Shown here: positions 11,487-22,530 of the stretch, in pieces
Layout of the letters: each line of letters starts with the position of its first letter
How positions within the stretch are numbered: position 1 is the stretch's first letter
NCBI GenBank assembly: GCA_022478985.1
Contig: JAKSZP010012200.1
Span: 1-64,000 of the forward strand
DNA: 64,000 nucleotides
DNA from: Massospora cicadina
Lineage: Eukaryota > Entomophthoromycota > Entomophthoromycetes > Entomophthorales > Entomophthoraceae
Direction of reading: 5' to 3'
The notes under the pieces: generated by a model
Seen by the model: only the letters and a program-made list of their open reading frames with translations
Database searches by the model: none
What the model was told of the DNA's origin: nothing
Position numbers and translations under genes: made by a program

Positions 11487-12916
11487 TGTCATGGAAACGG
11501 CAGAAGAAGTTTAGACCGCCTGCCAGTCAGGATGCGTAAGCATCCAAAATGCAATCCAGAATGCCAGAGGCATTGCCAACTGAATGACTTGGTATGGAGC
11601 CAGGCATTGGGAAATGACGAATTGTTGGTGCGGCACAACTGTGAGTATGATCCTGACAACGAACACAATGAACCCACTCCTGACCCAGGGGGCCTTGCTG
11701 CAGGGGGTTGTATCACCAAGATAGTTTTGATGAGTTCCTCGGCATATGGGGTCATTTCAACCGGGGCGGCAAGGATATGGATTCTCTCTTGCAATTGGTG
11801 GACGTAAGGCCACAAGATGCCCGTGTACTGGTACCAGAAGTTCGCAATAATGGGGTTGTAGCGCCAAAGATATTGGACTCACTTTTTCCAATCAACAATG
11901 GAGGGGGCCATAGTGACCAAGAGTACTGGTAGAGCCCAACCAGTATATGGATTGACAGGCCACCAGGGAAACGCCATCAGGGATGCGGTCAGAAGGAATA
12001 ACAGAAAATAAAAAAAATGTTTTGGTTTTTTGGCAAAAAATTTTATTGAAGGAAAAGGGAAAAAAATCATCAACAATTTTCTCAGTGCTATGCAACTGAT
12101 TAAATAGTGGTCAATTGGGGTAGTGACAAGCTAGGGATTGGGACCCTCTTTTGACCTAACTGCAACTTATTCAGGAATGGGCGGGTTTGTTCCTTGGGAA
12201 CCAACATCAAAAAATTTGGCAGCGGGTCAAGTTGCTGTCAGTTCAACCTCGGACATCTGAACTGAGGCTCAGCTACATTTCTGATGGTTGGTGTGATGGC
12301 GTTTGGCCTGACAAGCGATGGGAATCCCCCAAGGCCACCCCACATAGAGGCAGGTCTATTTGGTTGGGAACGGGTTTGGGATGCCCAACCCACCCACGCT
12401 TAGTCGCTGGGCCATTTGTTTGGTCAGTGGCATCAAATCAGCTGCAATGCATGAATTGCTGACAGGGGGCTTTGAACCCTTGTCGATGGCACCTGATGCT
12501 ATAGCCTGATCATCAAGGATGATCCCTGACAACTTTAAAAGGAAGGTGATTTGTTTGATTGACATATTAATTGAATTGGATTCATTGGGCGTTCCAGCTG
12601 ATACCTCAGTCTTCATGGCTTCCAGCCATTTGAGATCTGAGCATCAGCCAGATTGCCCCCCAAATTAGATATAACTTATTTCAATTCAACAATCTCAGCA
12701 CAGATTTCACTAATCTCCCATAACAGTTTTGCTGAGGTGAGTGTGGGTACTGGGGGTGGGATCCGAAGTGGAAGAGCTGTTACCCACCGCTTGTCTACTA
12801 TGTGAGTGAGATCGCCCTGAGTAATGAGAGGTACCACCATCCTCTTTGGTGTCTTCTTACTCAGGAATGGGAAAATGGCCTGATCAACCACCAGGGGACG
12901 TTCCCTGGGACTTACA
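11487..12916 (-). mobile_element. Element R, copy 1: TG...CA element (long LTR type) with internal reading frame
   Basis: 1430 bp, from TGTCATGGAAACGG to GACTTACA, with perfect 5-bp duplication GATCC. Copy 2 lies at 61571-62951 with its own perfect duplication. On the minus strand a TATA-like CTATTTAATC is followed by AATAAAATTTT (near 12105-12040), as in an LTR promoter and poly(A) region, so the minus strand is the likely sense strand. Upstream of it is a reading frame conserved in both copies. It could be a very long solo LTR whose U3 codes for a protein, or a short non-autonomous element. No internal gypsy genes are present. Confidence 0.85.
12130..12900 (-). pseudogene. R-encoded protein, copy 1 (unknown function)
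   Basis: Starts almost at the R end. Shared peptide blocks with copy 2 are SKKTPKRM, VPLITQGDL, HIVD, RWVTA, IPPP, SEICA, SNLGGN, NPFPTK/NLFPTK and VGWPWGIP/IGWPWGIP. Conservation of the frame rather than only the DNA suggests it once coded for a protein of roughly 250 residues. No known motif, membrane segment or catalytic signature is evident; the middle is Ser/Asn rich. In this copy the clean stretches are 12957-12676 and 12616-12356, with a break between them. Function unknown; gag-like is possible but unsupported. Confidence 0.5.
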
Positions 12917-12921
12917 GATCC
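12917..12921. repeat. Target site duplication of R, right copy
   Basis: GATCC, identical to 11482-11486. Confidence 0.9.
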
Positions 12922-13380
12922 CCAACAAATTTTGAGCCCTATTGATATCTGGGACAATCCTAACTAATGCAGTCAAATATTATTCACCAAAACCTCCTAA
13001 TTTTGGGGTTCAAACCTGTTCCATGCAGAGATCAAACCCTGTTTGATGAAATGACCAGCCAGCTGCAGAATCACCAATTTGTATTGATTATAGATCTTAA
13101 CTTGGACTTCTTGGAGATTGACTGAGAATCTCCCCAATATCCATTATAATTTTGATGCTGAGAAAATAAATATTACTCATTTTTAGCTATTTAAGTTAAA
13201 TTGGCATACTATATTTATTTAAGGAAATTTAGCTATGATCTATGTCTCCAGGGACGTTAACCTGAGGAGTGATTTTCCAGCTATGAAAAGCAAAAACTTA
13301 TAATCCAGCACCCAGGAAATTTGGGTTTTCTGGCCTATAAATTAAAGTGACAAGTGAACTAAACCAATTTGGTCTCAAAA
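12922..13380 (+). mobile_element. Element M 5' LTR, second segment
   Basis: Resumes the LTR after R (CCCAACAAATTTTGAGCCC against CCCAACTAATTCTGAGCCC at 20439) and runs to GGTCTCAAAA against GGTCCTGACA. The joined LTR is about 596 bp, against 599 bp for the right one. Confidence 0.87.
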
Positions 13381-15900
13381 AAACTGGTGGTTCCCTGCCA
13401 GGTTTACCCTTAGTTCATGGTGCACCTATTGAAACCTTTTTAACAAAAAATTTGGCGTCAGTTCTCTTTTTAGATCATAAACGCCTTAAACTCTTGGCAA
13501 AGTAACACGCTATGATGCATGTGATGGAGCAAACAATTCTCGCCCTTGAGCAACACCAATTTAAACTTTGAGATGTTACTACTAAGCTCAAAAAGCAAGA
13601 TTTGGTAGTTACCCCTCTTGTTGCCACAAAATTGGCCCTTTGTGCCACCAATGACTAAGTAGACTTAATAATTGAATATGTTAACGCCTTAAAAATAAAA
13701 TGGTTGCCTTTACACTTACAAAACTTCCAGCAATATCAGTTCCGCTTTAGTGAAAACGTCCCCCCAGTGTCAGTTCACGTTGTTTTGCCATTAACCCCCC
13801 AATGGCATGTTCAAACCATCATTCAAAGAGAAGTCCATCCCAGGCGAAGGGGGCATCTTCTCATCCCTATATTGTTATGAAGGTGTGTCAAAATCTGAGG
13901 ATCGCTTGATTAAAAAATTGTTATCCTGCACATCTATTTGGGCTGAAGTTCTGATGGTTGATCCTCAATAGTGCCTGTAGTTTATGGTATTTGAACCATT
14001 CAAAAAGTCACTAGGCCTATTAAATTCGCCTCAACTCTTCCAGCTGATTTTGGGCATAATTTTCCCTTTGTGTTTGGGAACTTCTTCCAAGGCAGGCTTC
14101 AATACAAACTGGGAATTTGGTCCTTCCAGTTTGTCAACACTTCTCCAAGGTTAGTATTCGAATAAAAACCAAGAAAAGGATAATCTCAATATAGCTTTTA
14201 TTAGAAGCTATTTATTATATAATGGTCATTAGGACAGGCGCTGGTATTTATACATCCAGGGCATCTCCTGGCCACATTCCAGCACAAAATTTCAGCAGAT
14301 ATTTTACCACCTCTTTTCAGCCCTTGAACTGATATAACTGAAACCTTATTCTTAGGTTTATTGTGACAAAATACTCTCAAATTAGGATGATTTCAGGTAC
14401 AAAAATTGCGATAAAAGCATGCAAAATTGGCCTAGGATCTTCTGGATTTCGGTTTCATCATACTGCTGACAATGTAGACCTTCTGTGAAATTTTGGCATC
14501 AATTGAAGTGAATGACGCACCCCTAATTGGGACGTCAGCTGGCCTCTTCCTCAATAGCACTAGGTAACCCCTTTTGGGCAGTCCATTCAAGTGCTAATGT
14601 GCCAATTATGCGGATTGACATACAAATTTCGCCTTAAGGCAGTAATTTGATTACGTTTTTTGTTCATCTGAAGTCCATGGGATTTCAGACGTTAACTTTG
14701 GGTCATCCCTGAATGATTTTGTATATGATTAAGTTGATTGTATTCCCAATAATTGGGACCAATTGCTGAGATTTGATTCATAGGAAATCAGCCATAATAT
14801 GTGAGCGTATCCAGGCTGAGCGCTCAGATAAAATAATTGATCAAATTGTGATTGAGATATTCAGCCCAAAATGTATGATTGCAATAGGCTTTGAGGTGAG
14901 AATATAGGTGTTAGCTCAAGAATTGAAAGGATAATCATCCCGATCTGATGGTTGTCAAAGGTTTATTTTTGAGTCAACCACCAGAATCTGATAAGGTGCT
15001 AAGGAGGAAGCCACTGACACCCAACATTTTACACCTAACTAACTGTCTTAGTCACATAGCTCAAGACGTTATGGTACCTCGCCTAATGCAAAGGCAGACT
15101 TGGGATGACGCCAAGACTGCTTTGCTTTGGGAATTCAAGAGCGACCTAACTTTATCCAACTAAAAGCAAACTTTCATGGGCATAAGCCTTAATTAGGAAG
15201 AAACCTTCACTGAGTTTTCTCACTGTTTTACCTTGAAGCTCAGACATTGGTCGCTGTAAAACGTCTTACTTTAAATGACACTATCACTGCTTTGTTTTAA
15301 GCATTTAAAAATATGCCTAACATTCTACTTTATCTTAAAGCGGTGAAGTCTAACTGGACGTCTCTCCTCCATATTAAAGAAGTTATTTTGGAGATTCCAA
15401 CTGACCTACTCAAACGTACTGGGCCCACTTGGTCTAATAATAATATTAAGCCTTGGCCCCAAATGCTAGCAGTTACACCCCCCAAGTCGCTTACACCTGA
15501 ATTATACTGCACCCATTGCAAGAGAACCAACCATACTGTGGACTTTTGCCGCGTCCTTCAAGATATAAGTCAGCAAAAGTTCAATCAGTTTAGAGCAGGT
15601 GGCTCCCTATGCTGACGGAAATCAAGTGCCTCAGGATCCTTGTACTAGCTCAAGTTCTATGCCCAGCACCTTAGGATGCTTTGTGTTAGAAGCGCCTGCA
15701 GAAGCTGATGTACCCCTTTCTATCCAAGGAAATAAAGATCTTCATATTTCCTATTTTTATGTTGATCACTTACACAAACAGATCTTGGAGTTCAATTCCT
15801 CTATGGAAAGCCAAGAACTGGCAGATAAAACCTTTAAAAGCATTGAACAACCCTGAGCTTGGCCATGGCAAAATCCTCCGCTTGCTTCACTACAGCTCCC
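13381..15900 (+). pseudogene. Element M gag region
   Basis: Decayed gag. Its C-terminal zinc knuckle CTHCKRTNHTVDFC (C-x2-C-x4-H-x4-C) is at 15508-15549, in the open stretch 15313-15615. The zinc knuckle packages genomic RNA. Upstream, 14948-15163 is an open stretch (LTNCLSHIAQDVMVPRLMQR) compatible with a capsid domain. The first about 1.4 kb is AT-rich with many stops and cannot be read reliably. Confidence 0.68.
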
Positions 15901-15959
15901 CCACAATAGTTTACTAGCTGTTCATTCTTATTTGTCTCGTTGGTGGTTCAAGTATAGGT

Positions 15960-18142
15960 AGTTAGTCATAAGGTTAAAGTCTTGGCAATAATTGATACCA
16001 GCTCATCAGTTAATGCTATATCCTCCCAACTTATCTAGAAATTAAAAAATGGTTAGACTTGATTCACGAAGCTGAATATGGGATGGCTGGTTATTGGACG
16101 ACTAAAGAGACTGGGGTGTATTCTGCCTTTCCCCTTCATTTTGGAAACTTCTAATTACCGCCCCCACTATTACCTCATAAAACGATAATTATGAGTAGCT
16201 TATTGAGGTTCAACTGATGCTAGAGGTTAACTTTATTATCAACCAAAAAGAAAAATACCCCTTGCTATTAGGGTATCAGATCCCTTTTTATTTGAACTCC
16301 CAGTCAAAAGTAAAGGAACCTCCTTAAAAAACGAACAAGATCCTTGAATATCTGTCCTCCATTTGTAAAGTTGATTATCAGGTCTTAGGAGGAAAAACTA
16401 AGTTACCCCCTGAGGCGGTAGACGCCTGAAGATGGGATCCCTCTGTACGCTCCCTATCCCATTACAATATCCTCTGGCTCCCAAGCCATTGTGGATTTGG
16501 GGATTAAGATCTTCACCCCTCCTAATCAGGCTTTGGAGCTAAGTGGACACCCAAACCTTTCTATCAAAAAAAGCGTTACCCTGTTCAGGGAATTTGGATC
16601 CTTCTTATAGAAATCGAAATCTCTTTTTATTAGAGAATTTAACGTATCAAACCCTCCAAGATCCTTGATATGACCCTTGTGCTTATGTAAAACTATGCAC
16701 CATAAAAATATTGCTGACGTGAGTCGTTTTGGCTCTTTACAAGTTTAAGGATTCAATTCCTAAAAACCATAGCTCTGGTTGAAAGTAGAATTAGGGAAAA
16801 TCTCACCCCTAACAAACGCCAAAACGTTGAAGACCTCCTCAAGGAGTATTGTGATATTTTTTATTTGGTACCAAGTGATTATGGAAAAATGAGCGGGGTA
16901 ATTCACCAAATTGAGACTGAGACTCACACTCCATTCAAATCTCAGACATACAGAAAATCTAAATTCAAGGAAGCTCAAGTGGCCTTGGAGTTACAGCAAC
17001 TGTTAAAGGCTGGGTTACTTGTGCCATCTAAAAGCCCATGGGCTTCTCCGCTCTTATTAATTCATAAAAAGGAAGGTGACCACCATGTTTACATGGATTA
17101 AAGCCGCCTCAATTCAGTCACAAGAAAAGAAAGCTATCCATTGCCACATATAAATGACTCCTTACGCTCAATGTTGGTTTCCCACCATTTTTTGGCTATT
17201 GATCTTGCCAACGGGTATGGCAAATTGATTTGTCACTGGAGGAACGTATAAAATGTGCCCTCACTTAAAGAGAAGGACCATTTAGCTAACCCAAATGCTT
17301 CAGGGGTTATATAACGCCCCTGCTACCTTCCAACGCGCCATGGGCGGACTTTTAGGTTACTTAAAACGTTCATGTGTGCTAGTCTATCTTGATGATATTA
17401 CCGTTTTTAGAAACTTTCTACTGAGCACATAGACTACCTTTAGAAAGTTTTCCAGCGGTTAAGGCAAGCCTCATTAAAACTAAAGCCGTAAAAATGCTCC
17501 TTCTCTCAGAGCAAATTGGATTTTTTGGGCCATAAGGTAGTTAAATCCAGAATATCCCTGATGGATCATAAGGTTATGGCCATTTTTAAGATGTCCCCTT
17601 TAAATCCCTACAAGACGTGCAGGTTTTTTTGACGATGTTGGGATATCATTGCCAATTATACTCCATTTTGCTGACACCTCCAAGCCTCTAGTATATTTAT
17701 CAAAAAAGGGCATACCCTCCTTTGAAAAGAAGAGCAGCATCAGGCCTTTGGCCTATTACGCTCAGCTCTCTTCTATTCACCAGTACTTATAAATCTCAAC
17801 TTTTATAAACCCTTTCTCCTTAACCATTGCTAGTGATATAGCCATCAAAGCCATACTATCGCAGCATATTGAAAACTTGGTAGACCATCCTATTGCCTAC
17901 TATAGCGAAAATCCTGACCAGAGCTAAACGCAACTATAGTGTTACAAAGCGTACTGTTTGGCGGTCCTACTGGCTAATAAGCATTTTCAACCCTATCATA
18001 TGAGAATCATTTTACATTAATTACCAATCATGTTTCCTTGTAGTGGCTACAGCAAATGAAGGATCCAAATGGGAGGTTAACCAGAAGGCAAAGAAAACTT
18101 CAAAATTACGAATTTTCCATCATTCATTGATCAGGGCCTATC
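15960..18142 (+). pseudogene. Element M pol: protease, RT, RNase H (first part)
   Basis: A protease remnant AIIDTSSSVNAIS (active-site Asp-Thr-Ser where Asp-Thr-Gly/Ser is usual) lies near 15990-16025. RT runs from about 16760: the fingers motif ELQQLLKAGLLVPSKSPWAS and LLIHKKEGDHHVYMD at 16990-17100, and the catalytic YLDD at 17384-17395. RNase H remnants follow to the solo LTR at 18143, including AIASDIAIKAILSQ-like residues near 17830 and HFTLITNH-like residues near 18010. The palm aspartates are intact although the frame is broken many times. Confidence 0.78.
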
Positions 18143-19027
18143 TGTAAGGAGATTGTCTATACCTCTCCTAAACCCAGCGTGGTGGTGTGCAGAGCACAGC
18201 CACACCACCAAGGAGCCAGTCATCAGTGTTATGGTAATCGTAGCCCCGCAGAAAGGTACCAGAGCCAAAGTAACCCAGAGCAAGGGTGTACAACGCAGTA
18301 AATAGTAATAGATAGCATAAAAACAACAAAACTTGGGTGAACCCCAAAGGGGAATTTACACCCAAGCAAATATCTGGTCTGTAGTGCTGAGGCTCCTCAT
18401 TCTGGAGGGGACCAGGGAAGTCCAGCGATGCACCAGATTTGGTTGTCATATTTGTGTAAATAAAATGGCTGACGTCATTTGAGACCTCTCAATGAGGTCC
18501 GCACACAGGTTCACCCAAGTTAAAATAAAAAAGAAACCAACAAGGTTTTTTTATTATCGGAGAATTCAACCAACAAGTATGGTCTTGAGGAATCATATTT
18601 AAACAATTGTGAGGGGTCATCTATTGGTAGTGGTGCTAAGCTAAGGTGCAATAATAAGTGCATACTTTCATTGGGCAGAGTACTATAGCTGGAGATCAGG
18701 TAACTTGAGTGATCAAATGAAGGCAAGGATGACCAAAGCTGGAAATTTCAAAAATTGAACAGGTTTTAAAACCCCGTTTGTTAATCAACCAAATTAACTG
18801 ATATAATTTAGAACGTAGCTTGTGCGTTTTAATGCCCAGGCTGTAAACCAGGACATGCATCACGCACATTCCCAGGACCAACCTGGGCATATTTGGCCAG
18901 TACCTAGCGTTGGTCCAGGGTATGCTTAAGGTCAGGAGGCTTACCAACTTCATTTCTTTTGCCTCCTGACGTGCAGCTTTGTCCTTGCTGTTGGTTCCCA
19001 TAATTATATCACCCTCAAGCCATGACA
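18143..19027 (-). mobile_element. Chromovirus solo LTR nested in element M
   Basis: 885 bp, from TGTAAGGAGATTGTC to CCATGACA, minus orientation. Flanks CTATC (18138-18142) and CTATT (19028-19032) match at 4 of 5, as expected for a 5-bp target duplication. It interrupts M between RNase H and integrase. Confidence 0.88.
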
Positions 19028-19032
19028 CTATT

Positions 19033-20305
19033 CACCAAAATGCAGATTGCTTATCCAGGCTCCCCATATTTAACCTAACTGCCCCTGAGGAGGATTGACT
19101 CTATGACCTCTTAACCCAATTACGTTTGTGGAAAGATGAATCTCTGACTCTTCAAGACAATTAACAAAAAAGTAGCGAACCTAAAAGATTAAATGGTAAA
19201 CTGTACAAACTTGTATATCAAAAATGGTTGCCCTATATATGAACTTCAGCTTGGACTGACATTATCCAGAGGGTCATTGGAAAGTCGGCCATGAGGAATT
19301 TGGAAAACATATCAATGGATCAAGACTCAATGCTACTGTGAAGGAATGCTTTTTTCCATTCAAGACGTATTATAGTCCTGCACAGTATGTAAAAGTCAGG
19401 CTAGACCTAATACCCAATCTCAACATCCAGTGGTTCCACCCTGTGAACCCTTCCATACTATTAGTATTGATGTTGTGGGACCTCTCCCTCAAGCCTCAAA
19501 TGGACATTGGTTCCTCCTCCTAGCAGTGGATCATTTAACTAAGTGGATAGAAGCTGTATCACAATCCTCTGCTTCAGCAAAAGCTAGCCTCGTTTTTATA
19601 TAATAATATCTTCACCCAGCATTGGTGCCCTAACATAATTTTTTCCAATAATGGGCAAGACTTCCGATTGACACTGGTAAAGATTTAGCCAAACTGATGG
19701 GATCCACTCATTTTCCATTTTCTAACATCCTGTAAAAAATGAAATGGTAGAACGGGAAAATAGTACTCTAACTGAAAACCTCCGGAAAATGGCTATGACT
19801 GACCTCTTCATTGGCCCCAATAATTTGCCTAGTGCAAATATGGTCTATATAATAAGCTATCATCATATAGTTGAGATGTATCCCTTCCAAGCGTTGTATG
19901 GAATAAATCCCCAGAAGCCTTCTAAAGTGCAGGCTATGCTTGACCAAGCCTCCCCTGAAGCCCCTAAAGACACTATGCAAAGTATTTCCAATGAAATTAT
20001 CTAACCTCAGGCCCTGGCTTCCAAGAACTTATCTGCTGCCACTAGTAGAGAAATAAGTCGGTTTAATGACAAACATAAACCTCTGCACACCTTCCAACCT
20101 AGCTACTTAGTTCTTTTTTCTACCACCATTTACTGGGAGGTCATGATAAAAAATTGGGCACCAACTGATTTGAGGGCCTACAAAGTCATTTATAAGCGTG
20201 GCATCAAACACTCAATTGTAGAGGTCGTTCAGGGTAATGTGGTAAATCATGTATATAGTTGTTTTCTCCATCCGTTCCCCCCTATGCCAAAATCTATAGG
20301 GGCAT
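19033..20305 (+). pseudogene. Element M integrase
   Basis: The integrase core is recognisable as FHTISIDVVGPLPQASNGHW followed by FLLLAVDHLTKWIEAV (about 19455-19560), with the first catalytic Asp in SIDVVGP. Further motifs follow in other frames: a strand-transfer region near 19620-19760 and the Tyr-rich C-terminal part to about 20290. The integrase inserts the cDNA into the chromosome. Stops are frequent. The right LTR starts directly after it. Confidence 0.78.
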
Positions 20306-20904
20306 TGTTGGGATTCCTGCACCAATCAAAGATTTTCATGAGTTGGATGACAGATTCTAAACAATCTTGTAACTAGCTGAAACCAGTATTGGGGATAATC
20401 CCCAATGAATATCAAGTTCTCTCAATATTGGGGAAATTCCCCAACTAATTCTGAGCCCTCTCAATATTGAGGACAATCCCTGACTAATGCAGAAAAATAC
20501 TATTCACCCAAAACCTCCTAATTTTGGGATTCAACCCCAATCCATGCCACAAGTGAACCCTATTTGACTGTGATGATCAGCCAGCCACAGAATCCCCAAT
20601 TTGTAACAATTATAGATCTTAGATTAGACTGCTTGGAGATTGACTGAGAAACCTCCCTGATCTATTTATAGTTTTGATGCTAAGCAAATAAAGATTACTC
20701 GCTTTTTACCATTTAAGTTAAATTGGCATACTCTATATATTTAAGTAAACATAATAGTAAGGATCTACAACTCCAGGGACGTTAATCTGTGGAAAAATTT
20801 TCCAGCTAAGGAAAGCAAACATTTATAATCCAGTACCCAGGAACTTCGGGTTTCCTGGCCTATAATTTGAAGGGACAAGTGGTCTAAACCCCTTGGTCCT
20901 GACA
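20306..20904 (+). mobile_element. Element M 3' LTR
   Basis: 599 bp, TGTTGGGATTCC to GGTCCTGACA, followed by the GACCA duplication. Uninterrupted, so it is the reference for the split left LTR. It contains short internal repeats of the type AATATTGGGGA. Confidence 0.92.
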
Positions 20905-21340
20905 GACCATTTCTATGATGAAGCACAAATCCTGATGGGAGCTAACAACTTGAATAATTTTGGTACTTGCATCGCCATGAAGGCATCACTCTGACATTAT
21001 TAGGACTCACACTAATCTATGGCGTCAAAATGCACCAATAATAATACTACTTCTCAAATGGTGGAGCATCTGAAAGAATTGGATTTACTTTCACCACACC
21101 AAGTTGAATTATAAAACAACAACTGCCTTTTAACTCAGATTTGGCAAAAAAAATCCCTAAGCGAAATAGGATTTCCCCAAAAGAATGGGAGATAAACCTG
21201 CTGTTCTGAAATGTCCTAGTAATGCACCACGCATCACATGTAACAGATGCGGAAATATTGGACACTATGCTGCCCAGTGCTGGAGTAAGAAACCAAAGGA
21301 TCAGGTTAACTTCTTTCAGTAAAACAATACCTATGGGGAG
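20905..21340 (+). pseudogene. Element N gag, C-terminal part with zinc knuckle
   Basis: Continues gag after M (DHFYDEAQILMGANNLNNFG). A zinc knuckle CNRCGNIGHYAAQC (C-x2-C-x4-H-x4-C) is at 21239-21280, followed by a basic tail (WSKKPKDQ). Broken by stops between the capsid part and the knuckle. Confidence 0.8.
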
Positions 21341-22237
21341 TCAGGAAAGGCCCTGCAGTCTAGATAAGGAATGAACTAGATCTGCAGATTGCCCAGATCC
21401 CCAGATAAGCTCAACAAAATCAATACCTCTGACTTTTTTGTAGATGTACCTGTTTACGATTCTCCTCAGTAAAGCTTTGGCACATATATCCATGATATAA
21501 CTTGATCAAAAGTGACGGTAATTAATCTCAAATTTATCTCAGAAGTTGCTTGACCCTACGCTCATCAACTGTTGGAAAAAGCCTGGAATTCTGACAATTA
21601 ATACGAATAACTAAAGACTGAGTTAGAAGATGTTAAAGTCTCTATTCCTATCACTACCATCAAGTATTTCTTTCCTGATATATCAGCTCAAATTAATCAC
21701 ACTCTTGATTCAGCAACCAATGCTACAATACATTTAGTAAACAATATTTTCCAATACTCTGAGTGTACTTATGCCAAAAATTTGGCTAACCAAGTATAAG
21801 TAAGGGCTATTATTAATAGTGGTGCACCAATCAAAATCATGTCTACCAAATTGATAAAACGTCTAAAAATTTCGCCATATATAGCACATTGAGTGTAGTA
21901 TGGTACAGCTGGGCCCAACCCTACTACTTCCTGTGAGGCTTATAGTGCATTAACCTTTAGTTTTGGATCTCTAGTCGTGTCTGATCCAGCAATCTTTCTA
22001 CTTAATTAAAATTACAATTTTCTCATTGGCACTAAATTCATGCATACGTATGGAGTAAAATGTGACTTTGAGGAGAATACTCTGACAATCTTGAGCCAGA
22101 AGCTACCATTGGTCTATTAAAAAAATGGGATACCCCCTCAACAGGAGAAATAATTTTATAAACATGATGTATAAGGATGGTATCCTTCTTATTGATTATA
22201 AACTAGTTGGGAAAAAGATTGGATGTTTTAAAAATGA
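21341..22237 (+). pseudogene. Element N protease region
   Basis: The protease remnant VRAIINSGAPIKIMS lies near 21800-21850. The active-site motif reads Asn-Ser-Gly where Asp-Thr/Ser-Gly is expected, so it is inactive as it stands. The downstream flap/hydrophobic part (FLIGTKFMHTYGVKCDFEEN) lies near 22020-22080. The protease would process gag-pol. Stops on both sides; it leads into the dUTPase-like domain. Confidence 0.65.
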
Positions 22238-22530
22238 GTGGACATTTATCAAGGAATTCCAATCCAAGTAAAAAAGGAATTAAACATACAGCCTGGGATG
22301 CAGAAGGTGGTCAATACTGGACTGACACTGGAAATTCCTGAGCAATTATATGTTAAAATCGTGGATCCATGGCAAAGATCTAGAATTGGACCTTGGGTAG
22401 CTCCAAGAATCCTAATTCCTGGTCATGTGGAAATCTGTATCCTTTTAGCCAATCTGGGAAAATACCCAATTGAAATCAATTAAAATTGAGTAGTTGCATT
22501 CGCCCAGTTAATCCTATAACAGAGCTTTGT
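22238..22530 (+). pseudogene. dUTPase-like domain in element N pol
   Basis: An open 81-codon stretch reads in order: IQPGMQKVVNTGLTLEIPEQ, LYVKIVDPWQRSRIG, then ILIPGHVEICILLANL and KYPIEIN. After two stops the same frame gives VVAFAQLIL. This matches the trimeric dUTPase pattern: PG and NTGL with IPE..Y, the Ser/Arg-containing motif, the ID..Y.GEI-type strand, and the GD.IAQLI strand. dUTPase hydrolyses dUTP to keep uracil out of cDNA. The domain sits between protease and RT; dUTPase-like domains are known in some retroviruses and a few LTR retrotransposons. The C-terminal phosphate-binding motif was not identified. Broken by stops. Confidence 0.72.

Larger units (their letters stand above)
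11350..20904 (+). mobile_element. Element M: Ty3/gypsy LTR retrotransposon nested in N
   Basis: LTRs at 11350-13380 (interrupted by R) and 20306-20904, with gag, protease, RT, RNase H and integrase between them on the plus strand. Perfect 5-bp target duplication GACCA on both sides. Removing M restores the gag frame of N. R (11487-12916) and a chromovirus solo LTR (18143-19027) are nested inside. Own length is about 7.2 kb. Stops throughout. Confidence 0.93.
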
